Source: Abelmoschus esculentus (lineage: Eukaryota > Streptophyta > Magnoliopsida > Malvales > Malvaceae). From it: a DNA stretch of 64,000 bases. Positions 11,617 to 24,338 of this stretch are shown one piece after another (positions within the stretch are counted from its first letter, which is position 1; each line of letters begins with the position of its first letter). The DNA lies in contig JAUCBN010000020.1 of assembly GCA_035048815.1 (NCBI GenBank), positions 7,385,501-7,449,500 of the forward strand, written 5' to 3'. A program made the position numbers and the translations under genes. The notes beneath the pieces are model-generated. The model had not been told where the DNA came from and ran no database searches. It worked only from the letters and a program-made list of their open reading frames with translations.

Positions 11617-13032
11617 TCCATTCATTTTTGGTTTAGATTTTGAGATTAAATTGATTGGTTAGTATGAACATATTAAAGATTGCAAAACAAACGAAATTTG
11701 GTTAAAGGCCTTAAAATAAGCTCAATTGTGACTAGAATTCGAGATTGTGTAATTAGTGAACTATAACAGAAAATATGAGTTAAGCTTAAGTTTGAAAAAG
11801 TTTTAAATTGGCCCGATATTTGATAAGGCAATTTACTCGTAATTGACTTGAAATGTTATATAAATAATCGAATTGTCTTAGATTTGAATACAAGTTCGGT
11901 CTAAGTTCGAGTTATAAGTCCAGTCGACGCCCCCATCTAACTCGGGGCGAGGGTGTCACAGATCATTAGAAAGACCGTCGTAATTTTATTCTGCTGCGCC
12001 ATGGGGTGTGCCGGCGGTCACAACATAACTAAATAATGAAAAACAACTAAATAATTGATTTAGAAACTAAAGATGTGATGGAAAGTCTATGTTATATTGC
12101 TTCGTAGTGTGGAATCCAGTTGCACAATATTCTCCTCTTATTAATGGATAAAGTTGAAGGATCGCCTTGGCTGCCTCGGCGGGTTATGCCTTGTCGACAA
12201 ATCAACAACTTATAGTTCAATAGAGTATCCTTAATTGCCTCCTCCTTATACCTAATTTGGAGTACTATTGAAGGCCACGTCTTAATAATACCTCCCGGTG
12301 TGAATCATGGGTGAACAACAAACGATGATATGATTCCTTTCAGTCGCTCAAATCTGGTTGGCTTATCTCTAAGTCAGATTAGCTAATGTCCAAGATAAAA
12401 GATTGTATTCACTCGTTTTGTGAGCCTAACTATCCCTAGTCTAGAAAAATATTTTTTTTCTCGCAAACTTATCTTCCGAGCTCGTATGCAAGAAAAAGCA
12501 TGAACCAAGAGTGAATAAACTATGAATTCTGAATTTGCATTAATAAAACTTGAATAAAAATACAACCTTTTTCCATAAATACTCCACAAGTAACATAAGC
12601 CTTAGGAAGAATTTAGAACAAGATAATGGGGGTGGCAATGATTCTAATCGGTGGAGACGAGTTGTTTCTCCTAATCCTAGGGGTCGGTTTATATAAGCCA
12701 AGCCTAAGTCATGACTTCCCATAATTGTTAGGATTTCTAATATGAATAAAATACTTTATATTAAATACAAGATATGTACTGTATTTCCTAATTTTACTCC
12801 TTTTGGACACTTTAAATTCATGTAGCTTTCACCATGGCTCGCCTAGCTTTCCTTTGCTCTATTTCTTCTCTAACTTGGTTCACTGGATTCGGCTCTTTAT
12901 TCCCTATCTATCTAACTTAATATTTTTTTCTTCTAGTAAGTGACATGTATTTCCATTTAATTTTAATTAAGAAAATAAACGAAAAAGAAAGAACGGGGTG
13001 ACTCAAACTTAAGAAAGAGATAGGGGTGGGAC

Positions 13033-13664
13033 TATGGGTGCTTATCGAGCGAGTCGATTGCGAGTTAGGCATTTTTCGGTTCATTCTCGTTAAAAAAATT
13101 TATTCCTCGACTTGTCTCAACTCGTTGCTTATTAAGCTCATTTAAATTATGCTCGACTCATTCTCGTTAAAATATTTTATTGCCCATCTCGACTCATTGC
13201 TCGTTAAGCTCACTAAAAACTTATCTTATTTTTAACAAAAAGTAAAATTTAATAATATTATATGAGGCTTAATATCAATAAAAAAGTAAGAAATTTAACC
13301 AAAAATATCAAAAGAGTACGTAAAACACTTTCAAAGTCTAAATTTGAAATTAACAATCCATAAATACATCAAACTAGCATTTTAAAATTAAAGTATCAAT
13401 TCTCAAATTAATAATTATTATTTAGATTTATTTTTTGAATGAAATGATTTTAAAGTAATTATTAAAAAATATTTTAAAAATTTAACGAGTTACTCGCGAA
13501 CTTATCAAGTCGAATTACACTTTGCTCGATTCAACTTGTTAAGGTATCGAGTTGAGTTCAAATTTGAATTCGACTTAAACCAATCTGAATCGAGTATTAA
13601 TTAAATTTTGATCGAGTCGAGTTTGAGCAGTTCACGAACTATTCAACTCGTTAAGCACCTTATA
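13033..13664. mobile_element. Non-autonomous DNA transposon (hAT-like)
   Basis: The ends TATGGGTGCTTA and TAAGCACCTTATA form imperfect terminal inverted repeats, flanked by TGGGAC on both sides (13027-13032 and 13665-13670). Both subterminal regions are dense in GACTCG/CGAGTC-type motifs, as in plant hAT MITEs. There is no coding sequence. The exact duplication length (6 or 8 bp) is unclear. Confidence 0.6.
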
Positions 13665-13877
13665 TGGGACATGAAGGTGTAGTAGCCATTAAACCAAAGT
13701 CCTAACATTAATTATAAATGATAAAAAATTATATAAGTTATTGAGTTAGGTGCTTAAAATAAACATGATCGTAATTTAGTGATTATTTATGACCTATAAA
13801 ATTAAGTAAAAAAATTGCATAGAAATTAGGTTTCAAACTGTCAGTTTTTCGGAAAAGAAACGAGTGTGGGTATTTTG

Positions 13878-13960
13878 TATAAAACAATAACCTATGCAAC
13901 AAAACACGTGGCAACGTTGTCAGAACATAAAAACACAAACTTCTTCATGGATGTCACGTG
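13878..13960 (+). promoter_or_regulatory. Likely promoter remnants of the DUF7733-like gene
   Basis: A TATAAAA at 13878 and two CACGTG G-box cores at 13905-13910 and 13955-13960 lie upstream of the broken coding region beginning at 14145. G-boxes bind bZIP and bHLH factors in plants. That they drive this gene is inference. Open frames at 13866-14103 overlap this region and lack family features. Confidence 0.35.
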
Positions 13961-14144
13961 TCCTACTCCATCACTTCAATCCTCCATTACCAAACCCTAT
14001 CTCATCCTCTCCAAAATTCAATCTCTCAATTTCTCAAACTCCAAACTCCAACTTTTTCAGTAAAATTTTCTTGTACTTTCTTTCTTTTAAACTAACATTC
14101 TAATCAATCTTATTACTGATAACCATTGTATTCGAGAGAAGGAA

Positions 14145-14389
14145 ATTTCAGGAAGAGTTGTTCAAACCTACAATGATATTAGCCTACCAAGTGAAGGAAT
14201 TCAAGGAGATGGAAATTCACCCACACCTAAAATCCATCCAAGACCCGATTTCTCAGCCTCAAGCAACTAAATTGTCTCTCCGTCAAGATAACCGTTGCCA
14301 CAAGCGGCATGATTACCCCCCGAAGACTTGGCCTTTGTGGATTTCTCCATCTTCTACATGTACTTGCTTCTCAAGGTCATCTTCCCTCG
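14145..14389 (+). pseudogene. 5' half of DUF7733-like membrane protein gene (broken)
   Basis: The frame starting at 14145 reads SGRVVQTYNDISLPSEG after an ATT where ATG would be expected, so the start codon is lost. Later blocks in shifted frames read LSLRQ, then GMIT, then EDLAFVDFSIFYMYLLLKV just before 14389, with stops between them. This pattern matches my recollection of the plant DUF7733 family, small multi-pass proteins of unknown function; the family name is from memory. The frame resumes at 28833 after a 14.4-kb insertion. The ORF at 14158-14394 is a shifted-frame reading of the same DNA. Defects seen: lost start, frameshifts (including one extra C in a CCCCCC run near 14320), and the insertion itself. 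Confidence 0.75.
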
Positions 14390-14926
14390 TGTAATACCCG
14401 AATCTTGTCCGGGTGTTCAAATATGGTCAAAATAATAAATAAAATAAATAAATAAATAATATACTATATTAGTCCAAAATAAATAAATAATGTCAAACTA
14501 AAAGCCCAACTCAAATATCCATCTAAAGGGATATTTGTTTAGGCTCATATTTAAAAGAAATGTATTTTCTTATTTAAAAGGATATCCTCATTCGAACGAT
14601 ATTCATTTGAAAAATAACGAACTAAATTAATTTTATTATTTGAAATGCAAAAATACCACATGTAATTAATAAGGTATCAATATCGGGCGCTCATAAGGGT
14701 CGTCCTTACATGTAACCGATTCCCAAACTCAAATGTTTTAAAACAAATTTCTTGTCTGTTTTATGGTGTTCAACCTACCTAAGTGGCCAGTGGAGACTCC
14801 AAATCATTTTAAAATTAAAATAATACTATGATTTTCATAATTAATAATGAAAAGTAAGAAAACTCGATTTCTAAAATTAAATCGCTAGGCTATTCTTACA
14901 CATCGGTTTTAAAAATGGTCGCGACA
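14390..14926 (+). repeat. 5' LTR of element E
   Basis: It runs from TGTAATACCCG to GGTCGCGACA. It is followed after three bases by TAGCGACACCGTTGGGGAC (14930-14948), a mutated form of the primer site seen intact at 54409-54428. Position and direction place the element on the plus strand. Confidence 0.75.
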
Positions 14927-14929
14927 CTT

Positions 14930-14948
14930 TAGCGACACCGTTGGGGAC
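14930..14948 (+). other. Decayed primer binding site of element E
   Basis: TAGCGACACCGTTGGGGAC corresponds to TGGCGACTCCGCTGGGGAC at 54409 with a few substitutions. I do not assign the priming tRNA. Confidence 0.6.
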
Positions 14949-17900
14949 TTTTGTGAGTCTGACCTTAATAATTAATTACACGTGGTATTTTGGCATTTTG
15001 ATTGGTAATATAATTTTCTTCAATAGATTGTCGAATAGAATTTCAAACGAATGAGGGTAGTATTTTCCTTGTATGATATATCTTTCATTTATGCATATGC
15101 TCTCGACCCGGGCTTTTACCCTTGAGTAGGAGTTAGACATAATCTGACGTGATGCTCTCCAGCTCCGAGTTCGGATTTATGTCTACTTTCGGTATACTAA
15201 CCTTACGCGTCATGGGGACTACGCCTTAGTTTTAAAGGACCTATACTATCGAATCGATATCTTATTGTCACAGTAGACGATATAGATAGTTCCGGAACCC
15301 AACGACTAGATCGAAACTCACATGTGTAAAATAGAAACCTACTCTAATTGGAGCCAGACAGGGACCGTAAGTTAAGGCGGTATGCTGCCGAAATGCTGCC
15401 AAATTAAGGTTTCTTTGATTAAACTGCTCTCTAGTTATCTTTTATGCTCGATATAAATTGTTCTCTGATTATTTTTATGCAATATGAACCATTTTGTGGT
15501 TATTTTTCGTAATTAAATTGTTTTTTCATGTCAATTTAATTTTGTTTAGATTATTAATTCATCATATTGACACTTTTTACGGTGTGTGTGAGTTTTGCAT
15601 CACATAACATGCATTAGAGGTACCGATTCGAGGGTTAGTCAAATAGGAAGTGGTCATAAACTGAAGGGTCTGATACACAAGTGGAAGACAACATATCGGA
15701 ATGGACCATATTCAAGAAGACTCAATATGAGATCAGAGTTAATGTTCGAGGAGACCAATTATTAATAATGCAAGGGTGTTTCAGAAAACCTCAAGCATAT
15801 GTCTGCTAAAACCAAAGGTAATTTGGGAATTCTTGGATGATAACACTAAGAGTCATTTCCGAAAAAGTTTCTTAGTGGCTCAGGAGAATGGTTATAATAC
15901 CAACAATAGGAAAATATGAGGTTTTGCTACAATGTTCCAGTGAATGAAATAGCAGGATTTATATTGAGTTCAACATTTGTTCGAGCATCAAGTTGGGTTA
16001 AGGGGAAAGTGAAGATATAAATGAGACGCGATAATTAGAGGGCGAAGATAGTCAGAAAGTGGATATTTGATAAATTAGGGGCATCATAGGGTTAATGTTA
16101 ACGAGAAAAAACTCAGAGACTAAAAAGGGATTGCGAACCTAGGAACGATGTTAAACTTTCATGAATGATGGGAATTACCGAAAGATGAAGCTGAGAAATA
16201 AAATGATGAAATCAAAAAGTACGACATGATATGTAGAAAATCATTTTACGAGTTTTGAACTAGCACTTCAAGTAAAGGACAACATGTTGAAAGCTAGACC
16301 GAGTTAGTCATCAAATTTATGCAAATATAGAATCGAGGATCAACTTCAGAACTAATTACAAGAAACTTCAAGTGTGAAGATTTTTGCTCATAAAAATTAT
16401 GGATCTACCAATGGATTTGCGTCAACATATCATAACAATTGTCGAACCATACTAAATGAGGAGATCAACAAAGAAGCTTAGGTTAGTCGTTTCCTGCCAA
16501 TCAACTAACTTCTCCTTGTATTCGATCTTTTGGTTAAATGACCGTTGCTCTAATGACTAGTTCTTGAAATCGATATCTCCTGCATTCATGCATTGCATCA
16601 TTTAAATTTTGCAATTTTTAGGAAAATATAAAAATAATAGAAGTTTTTGCATTTTGACAAGCATAAATTAAAATATGTTAAGAATAAGAAATTTCATAAA
16701 GTTGTTGAGGATCGCTTGGGTAACTTGAAAAAGGTCATCCAATCTCAGAACCAAAATACTAATTGTCATATTGCTTGGAGTCAGAAACATCGAAAAAGAA
16801 AGTAATCCAGATGAAATGCAGATACGAGAGATTGAAATGGAAATTCATATCACACAAGGGTTCTATTTGAAAGGTTCTTCTTGCAAAAAAAAAATAAAGA
16901 AGAAAGAAAAAGAAAAAGTCGAAAAAAGAAAAGAAGATCAAATCCAATTCAAAACAATTTGGGCAGCTACAAGATATCAAAAAGATCAAAGTTTGAGCTA
17001 TAAAGAAATAATGAAGTGTTCGATTATAATGCCAATAAATTGAAAAGACACTAAGTTGAAGATGACCAAGTAAGCATAGAAGACCTAAATTTGTTGATTG
17101 ATTGCTCGAGGACAATTAGAGGATATAATGATGTAATGAAAAATATGATTTGATGCGAAGAGACTAAAAAGCTTTGCTAGAAGGATAGGTGTGGATTTCT
17201 ATCCAATGTTCAAATTTGCAATATTGCCTTGTATAGATTAACTTTCTTCATTGTTGTTGAAAATTTCTCCATAGATTATATATTCGAGAGGATCATGTCA
17301 GTAGAAGGTCAGAGAATAAACTGATCCTCGCTCAAGTTTCTTGTTGCGAATCATTCAAAGCTTCACTATCCTAAAAGTTTATCCATCCGGAGTTTTTCTA
17401 ATTAGTGAGATTCATTGTGAGTTATGATCCAGACGTTAAAGATTGATGCAAGCTTAAACTTTTAGTAATTGTAAAGATCGGTGTTGAAGGTCAACTGATT
17501 AAGATATGTAACTTAAAAGATTGCACCTGGTGAGTTGATACAGTTGAATTTCTGAAGTACGAATGCTAAAAGTTGTATAAATATGAGGAAGTGGAAGTCA
17601 ACAATTGAATGAGAATAATTCTAAGCCCATCTTCCTGTAGCTTTGGTCTTAATGATGATTATGTGCATGAGTTTTTTGAACAGGGGAAATCAAGAACTAG
17701 ACCAGTATCGAGGTTCCGACATTAGAGCTAGTCTATTCATGAAGATCAAAAGGCAAAGATTCTTAATTTGAGACAAAATATTAATAAGAAGTCGTAATGT
17801 TGATGCTGAAATTCATAGGCCAAAAAGATATGCGACTTGAAATAAGTTTCTACCATGGAACTTTCGGTTCAAAACGAATCAGATGAAAGTTTAGGGACTT

Positions 17901-20900
17901 CCAAAAAGATTAGGGGCTTGAGAAATTTTCTTTCCCTACATGATGTAAGTGGGGAATAATTAACATGACAAGAGATCAATAGAGCAACATCGAGGGAAAT
18001 AGTTTAAACAAGAATAGACGAGAGAAAATGAGAATACTGAAAGAGTTTGAAGATCGATACAAGAAAAATAAAAGTTTAGAAATAAATTAAGGGGCAGACC
18101 TTATTGAGTCATGAAATCAACGGTGCCATCCCAAAGGTGAAAACCAAAAAGATCATACCGAACAGGGGAACCAAAGGAAAAAAGACATTATAGTTACAAA
18201 AGCCGAGAATTCAACTCCTAAACGGAAACAAGAATGAGCAAAACTTGATGGTGTAATAGGGTAACTAAAATTTATTCTTGTTTCTTTTGAAATGATGGCA
18301 AACAATTGAGACAAAGAGGATCTAGTTGTATCTTTAGGACCGTTGTGCAATTGTAACACCCTAAATCGAGCCCAGAAGTAATGTTAATTAAGAAATTAAT
18401 TAAACAAGTGTTGAATTAATCAATTGAAAGATTTAGAGCTTGTAACATGAAATTAAAGATTGAATTTCATGGAATTAATTATTATAAGCATGTTAAGATT
18501 AAGCTTAACTTGAAATGGAAGAAAAAAAATTAGGTAATTAAGAATTAAAATGTCACATGATATATTGATTAATCAATTTAGTACTTAATTGAACCAAATA
18601 AGAAGTATGAGGCTAAAATAGGTGTGCAATTGAAATAAAAACAAAGTGTAAAGGTTTACATGTAATGGAAAAGTATGATTTACAAAAATGGATAATTAGA
18701 CCAAATACTTGGACACTTGTCATGAGCTGGTCACTTTAATGATTATGGAGCTTAATTTTAACAAAAAAAAAGGAAAAAGAGGAAAAAGAGGGGCAGTGGT
18801 TGGCCAAAGCAAACAAGAAAGAGAAAGTTGTCTTCTTCCTTGTTTCACCTCCATTTTTAAAGCTTAGAGAAAGCTTGAGTGAGAAAGCTTCAAATTATTG
18901 TTTCCTCATAAAATCTAGTGAGTGAAAAGTGAGTTCTTGATAGCTAAACAAGCAAAGGGATCTAGTTAAGCTTTGGAAGAAGCCATTTAGTGCTATGGGA
19001 CTGTTTGGAACAAGTTAGGTAAAGTTCTTGTTACCTTTGAATTTTGATGCCATTTTGGTTAGATTAAAGTTTGGTTTAAATTAGTTATTTTTTTATTGTG
19101 TTATAAGCATGATAAGGTAGATTAGAAAGCTTAGGTTAGGATTTAAACCCATGAAACATGAGATAGTCAAATTTGCCATAATGCGAAATTCTGGGTAGCC
19201 ATTTTGGAAACATTCCTTAGGACTAATTTGATGGAATTAGAGGCTGAAATTTTGCATTCTAGTAGCCTCGTAAATCTATTTTAAGTGAAAATTTACGTAA
19301 CCTCATTCGGAGTTGTGTAGAGAAAGTTATAAGCCAATTAGTAAAGGGTGGTTCAAGTTGTCCATAACATCTTGTTCTGTAAAACTAACTTTAAACGGCC
19401 ACCGTGAATATCAAGGTTTGAATCTTAAGTTTAAAATTGGTAGGATTAATATTTCATGTGTCTAGAAGTCTTGGAAAAAAAATTGAACTCGATTTGGAGT
19501 TACATAGAAAAATCTGGAAGCGAATAAATTAAAGGTGTCTAAGCAGTCCAAAATGCAAGAAAGTTGTCTTTAGGTAAAAAAAAACTTTATTAAATAGATT
19601 ATTAATAAAATACAATCTTATTATGGTTAAATAGATGATTTCATTATCTTTCCAACAGTATAAAGTAATCGAAAATCCGATGTACGGATTAAAAGATATG
19701 CAATTTTTAGTAAATGGTTGATAAATTGTCTAGTGTAGGATAGATTTGAAGCTTGCATTTGTAGTGCATATAAACACTTAAATTGAGTGGTTTTAATACA
19801 TCCTAATGAATGATTATGTATGTATGGGATGGTAGAGGATCCAAAGGAAGCCGATAACATAGAGGAGGAAAGGCTAGATGTAACATCCCAAAAATGGACC
19901 TAGGTATTATCGAGATCGGATCAAGGGTTCGATTGAACCAGTCAAGCCAATTAGCCTAAATCCGGGAATTAATTTTTATAAATGGTTTTCAAAGGAAATA
20001 AAATATGGAAAAATACTCTAAAATTTTTATTTGGACTCTATTTGAGTTTGGTAAACTCAATTTTGTAAAATTACACTATGAACCTTGACATTTTGGAAAA
20101 TAGTGACTATTTTGTAAAAATGACAATTTTAGTGACTAAAATATAAATGGGTCAAAACTTAAAATCTTTAAGGGTCTATTTATCCAATCTTTCTCATCAG
20201 ATCTAACCTTCCAAAAATCTCTTTATAAACTCATTTTAATTACCATAAAGATTTTTATTAAGATATATTTCTCATTTTTCACCAAAATCACCATTTCACA
20301 TAACTACCCATTTTCTCTCAATTTCTCCTAATTTTCTTGGTTTCCAATCAAAATTCTCTTCAATTTTATCAAGTTAAATCACATCTTTTTGATTTGATTT
20401 CGTTCATATTATTTTCTCCTTATTTCTCTTCAATTTCCTTACATTTTTACAACTTGTTTTCATGGGTTTTTCAATTGGAAGGAGGTTGGATCTTGTTTGG
20501 AGGTAAGAAACCATTCGAACCTCTGAACTTTGAGTTCTTTATTGAAATTCTCAAGTGGTTGATCCATTGCATTGAGTTCTTGATTTGTTTTATGGTTTTA
20601 ATTGATGATTTTCGATTTTTATCGGTTAATTTTGATTGAACTAATGCAATCCCGTAATAAGGTGATACCTGATAGTTTTCAATGGGTAAATCAATGAATT
20701 TTGGTGTGTTTTAACAAGGAATTAATGGTTCTTGGATGGGTAAACTCAGATCTTAAGTTTTGGTGGTGTTAATTGGCTTAGATCTTCGGTTTATGGCTTG
20801 TTTGGGTGGCTGAATGTTTGCTGCTGGTTTAGGATGGTTATATCATGGTTCTTGGTTGTGTTTTGATGTTGATAAGTTTTGGTTTTTGTTGGCTAAGGGC

Positions 20901-21756
20901 TTGAGGTCGTTCGAATAAGTTTCGGATGTGTTTTCGGTTTTCTTAAGTGTAGTTTTTGGGGCTGTTTGTTTGGAAAGTGTGGGAGGTTGATTGAATGCAT
21001 TAATATGCATTAATAACTTGGTTTTGATATGTTAAAAACAATTCAAGTTGTTGAGCTAAGTGTTGAAGGTGTTTCGGAAAAGGCGAGAATGTCGGTTGGC
21101 TTCGGCAAGCTAGTTTCGAACAAGTGGTGAGTGGGTTACCGTATCGGCAAGGTTTTACTTGTTTTATCATTCCACTCGTAAGTAAGTTAAATGGTTTCAC
21201 TCTCTTAACGGTTCCCATATCATTCCATAATTGTCATATTTTAGACATGCTCTTAAAGTAGTTTTTGCATTCATGATTTATGCATGAGAATTGATAAATG
21301 CTTTGGCTAAAAGATGTTTTCATTATTTTCCATTGGTATTGGTTATGTTTTGGCAATCAATCATTTCATGAGTTTTAGTAATATCTATGTTTTTGGTAAC
21401 AAATCCAATGATTGATAATGTTGCATTGATTTTATGAAAGATGCATGTGAAGGAATGGTTTTCCAATGCATGAATTGAATTTGAAAGTGATGCATGCATG
21501 TCTTAGTTGTTTTATATGCATGGTTAATGATGGTTTCCATGTCTTTTAAAGCATGAAAATGATTTGGATTAAAGTATGGTTATTTCCCTTTCCCCGAATA
21601 AAGTCGTTGAACATATATTTAGTGCATTATAAAACAGCAAGCTACCATGCATAATGAGTATGATATTGGCTTAGTGACACTAACTTTAGATGCGAATACA
21701 AATGACATGTCATTAGGATTGAGTGCACTATAAAGATTATGAAAATAAAGATAATG

Positions 21757-21940
21757 CCTACACGTAACAAGGGTGACTTTGTGTCAAACCGTGCGTGGTA
21801 GAGCCACCTACACGTAACAAGGGTGACTTTGTGTCCAACCATGCGTGGTAGAGCTTGATGAGGGTGACTTCGTGTCATGTCAAGGGTGACTTCGTGTCAT
21901 GTCAAGGGTGACTTTGTGTCATGTCGAGACTAAGGGTCTC
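21757..21940 (+). repeat. Tandem GGGTGACTTYGTGTCA array in LTR I
   Basis: GGGTGAC blocks occur at 21771, 21821, 21862, 21884 and 21906. The first two lie in a 50-bp duplication (CCTACACGTAACAAGGG) and the last three are 22-bp units. Each can pair TGAC with GTCA around a TTYGT loop. The array is closed by GAGAC-TAAGG-GTCTC at 21926-21940. Its position, near the LTR midpoint, matches the arrays in G and H. Confidence 0.75.
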
Positions 21941-23128
21941 CAAAACAGAACAATGGATCCGCGTATTCGGTGAGCTTAAGGTTCACAACAAGTGATCACT
22001 AGAAAGCCAATATGCATGACTTATGGTTGAGATTTTTGTGTATTGAAATGCATGAGATTGTGACACATATTGATATAGAATTATTAGAATGTAATGTTTT
22101 AAAATCATAAGTTTCACAAGCATGTGTTCTTGATTAAACTTTGTGCAAGGATATGAGCATGAGAGAATAGCTTAAGCGTTGTTATATGTTTATCATGTAA
22201 GACTTGTACTTTGTACATTATTGAGTACTTGATATAAGCTTTGCTAGGTGAATAGCATATAAGACTTATGATGGTGCATAGAGATGCATATGTATTAAAA
22301 AGGGCCATAAGTTTAACTGTTGTTTTTAAAACATGAAAGCACTGAGAGTTTTATCTTTGTAATACATGAAATGAATGTTACTTGATAAAGAAGTTATTTC
22401 GATTTAGCAAACCATGTTTGAGATACTTTTAGTGAGCATGATATGGCATGATTTAAAGAGTTTATTGATGGACTTATGGGCTGCATTGTAAAGGTGTTTT
22501 CTTTATGTTTTACCCCTTACTAAGCTTATGCTTACCCTCTCTTTTACCTTAGAATGCAGAAACGTTAATCGAGGCGGCCAAGGAAAGCAAGGTTCCAAGT
22601 GTATGTCGATGAATAGCTCAAGTATGTGTTCTAAAATATAGTAGTAGTAAGAAAGCAATAGGGTATAGTTACATTGTTGTAAGAATTGGCTTTTGATTGG
22701 TAAACGATGCTTTGATTACTTGAACTTGAGAATGTATTGAATGTTGAACAATGTGATTGTCTTGTAAGTAAAGCATCTAGAGAAGGTATGTTGAACGCTT
22801 TGAATCTTATGTTAGAATTAGGTTGTGATGCATCTAGCTTGGATGCTAAATGGTTAGGCTTAGGCATAGCATTTGGTGAATGATGCATGCTCTTTGAGAC
22901 TTACTATGTTGATTGGTGTTGAACATGTTTAATCATGAATGGTCCTTGGTTTTGAATCTATGATAGTGAGCATACCTATAGGTATTTTGGAGTCTTAGAT
23001 GATGGTAATTGTGTGTTTTAATTACTTGTTAGGATTAGGGAATAATGCATTTAGATGTTGGCAAATATTGGTTATGTTTAGGATAGGTTTGATTGTCTTT
23101 AAATGCTCAAACTTGTACTCTCGACACA

Positions 23129-23300
23129 GGGGTATCGAAACACCCCCAGATTGGTATTGGTACCCCAAGCTTATTTAGCTTCTTTTGTAGCCCGAGCATC
23201 GATACTGCCTAGGGGCAGTATCGATATCGTTGGCTGTTTGCCGTTAAAACGGTTGTAGCCACGTCATGGTTTCGAAACTCCTTTCACCTGTTTCGATACC
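23129..23300. repeat. CGATAC motif cluster in LTR I
   Basis: Variants GGTATCGAAAC, GCATCGATACTGCC, GCAGTATCGATATCG, GGTTTCGAAAC and TTTCGATACC lie in about 170 bp, some 550-720 bp before the LTR end. Confidence 0.75.
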
Positions 23301-24338
23301 TCAGTGATAAAAATGAGCTTTGAGGCTTGAATTTCATATTAGACTCGTATGCTTTCTTATACTCATGTACGGTTGTTACAATTATCACTTTGGATCGAAA
23401 TAATACCATATTGCATGGAAACAACTTAATAAACAATTGGTTGATTTAAATCGGAGTTGTTATATATAAATTAGAACTTTTGCATCTTAGACTTTATTCT
23501 ATGAAGCATCTAATTGATGCTGTTGAAATGCTCTGCATGACTTGAATTGTTTTGACAAGTGTTCTATGCATGATCGACTAGACCTCGATGAAATTAAAAG
23601 TATTCTTGTTCCGTCCTTAATTTTAGCATATGTGCTTATTGTATGCTCAAGTTTGGTTTGATTGCTTCCGATCTTATCTTGCATGAAACCGACACATGTA
23701 GGAATTTAATTACGCATCTAGAAAAGAAAAAAAATATAACGATTTTCAGGGTTGTTTATTGAATCGAGCCTTCACGGGTTTGGTTCGGTATTCCCCATGT
23801 GACCCATTAGAGCCGGTTCCGTCTAGGCCGGGCTAAGGGGGTTACACTAGACCTTGCAAGGAGAAAGGGCAAAGGGATCTCCATCCTCAATCCTTGATAC
23901 ATTAGAGTCTTTGTGAGTGTGGTTAAATTAGGGTTAGGAGCTAGATCCCAACCATCCCTTTTATGTTTAAATTGCCATAAAATATGACTAATTAATCACT
24001 TGGCTAAATCATGGGAGGAAGGAATAAATTGTTTGCTAAACTTGCTTGTTGCCATGTCAATTTGGATGTTAGAAAATGCCATGAACATTGATATACTTGT
24101 TTGCATGAATTGATTTAATGCATGATTATTTGTATTTCTTTGAAAGATTAAAGCATGGTGTATCATGCTATTGCAATATATGTATGGTAAGTTATTTGTA
24201 CATTTATGTTGTCTTCATGAATTTCCATGTTCGATACTTGAAATATGAAAGAACTAACAATTAAAGAACTACAAATCCTTGGTTGCTAGTTGGTCCTAGG
24301 TAGAAAGGCATGCCTAGGGTATTGAGCTATCTTTTGGT

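Larger units (their letters stand above)
8322..11960 (+). mobile_element. Solo LTR G (3639 bp), nested in LTR F
   Basis: Ends are TGTAACACCCTG and GAGGGTGTCACA, with an exact GATCA duplication at 8317-8321 and 11961-11965. It is related along much of its length to solo LTR H (18352-25670): both share AAATTTACGTAA, GAGAAAGTTATAAG and the CACTAAGTACCTA block. Long TGTAACACC LTRs of this size are usual for chromovirus (Tekay/Del-like) gypsy elements in plants; that assignment is inference. It holds a hairpin array at 10079-10226 and a CGATACC cluster at 11323-11616. Confidence 0.88.
6938..12025 (+). mobile_element. Solo LTR F (about 1.44 kb once nested insert is removed)
   Basis: It starts TGTTAGAGTATGC and ends CGGTCACAACA, with an exact TAACT duplication at 6933-6937 and 12026-12030. 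It sits inside LTR B. It is interrupted at 8322 by solo LTR G plus a 5-bp duplication. The terminal sequence is copia-like in style, but no coding part is present, so superfamily assignment is tentative. Confidence 0.82.
5005..12918 (-). repeat. LTR of the gag-bearing gypsy element B, split by three insertions
   Basis: Three pieces (5005-5021, 6842-6937 and about 12026-12918) together match a sequence at 43356-44337 that lacks the insertions. Shared blocks include TGTAATATTTTAGATG, the stretch containing AAAACACAAGTAAT, and GAATCCAGTTGCACAATATT. Because it lies just upstream of the gag in the minus direction, it is the 5' LTR of that element, roughly 1 kb once the insertions are removed. The outer boundary near 12918 is approximate. 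Open frames at 12383-12722 are shadows within this LTR. Confidence 0.7.
19879..23846 (+). mobile_element. Solo LTR I (3968 bp), nested in LTR H
   Basis: Starts TGTAACATCCCAAAAATGG, ends AAGGGGGTTACA, with an exact CTAGA duplication at 19874-19878 and 23847-23851. Both ends resemble LTR A (2239-4049), which is less than half as long, so A probably lost internal sequence or I gained it. The many open frames here (20337-20639, 21000-21218, 21642-21878, 22114-22308, 22631-22888, 23499-23684) lack recognisable domains and lie in LTR sequence. Confidence 0.88.

Noticed and set aside
16759..17115. Overlapping open frames on both strands (118 and 90 codons)
   Set aside because: Their composition (poly-Phe on one strand, poly-Lys on the other) reflects a purine-rich tract in the interior of element E.
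20337..20639. 100-codon plus-strand open frame
   Set aside because: Lies in solo LTR I, is phenylalanine/leucine-rich from T-rich DNA, and shows no domain.
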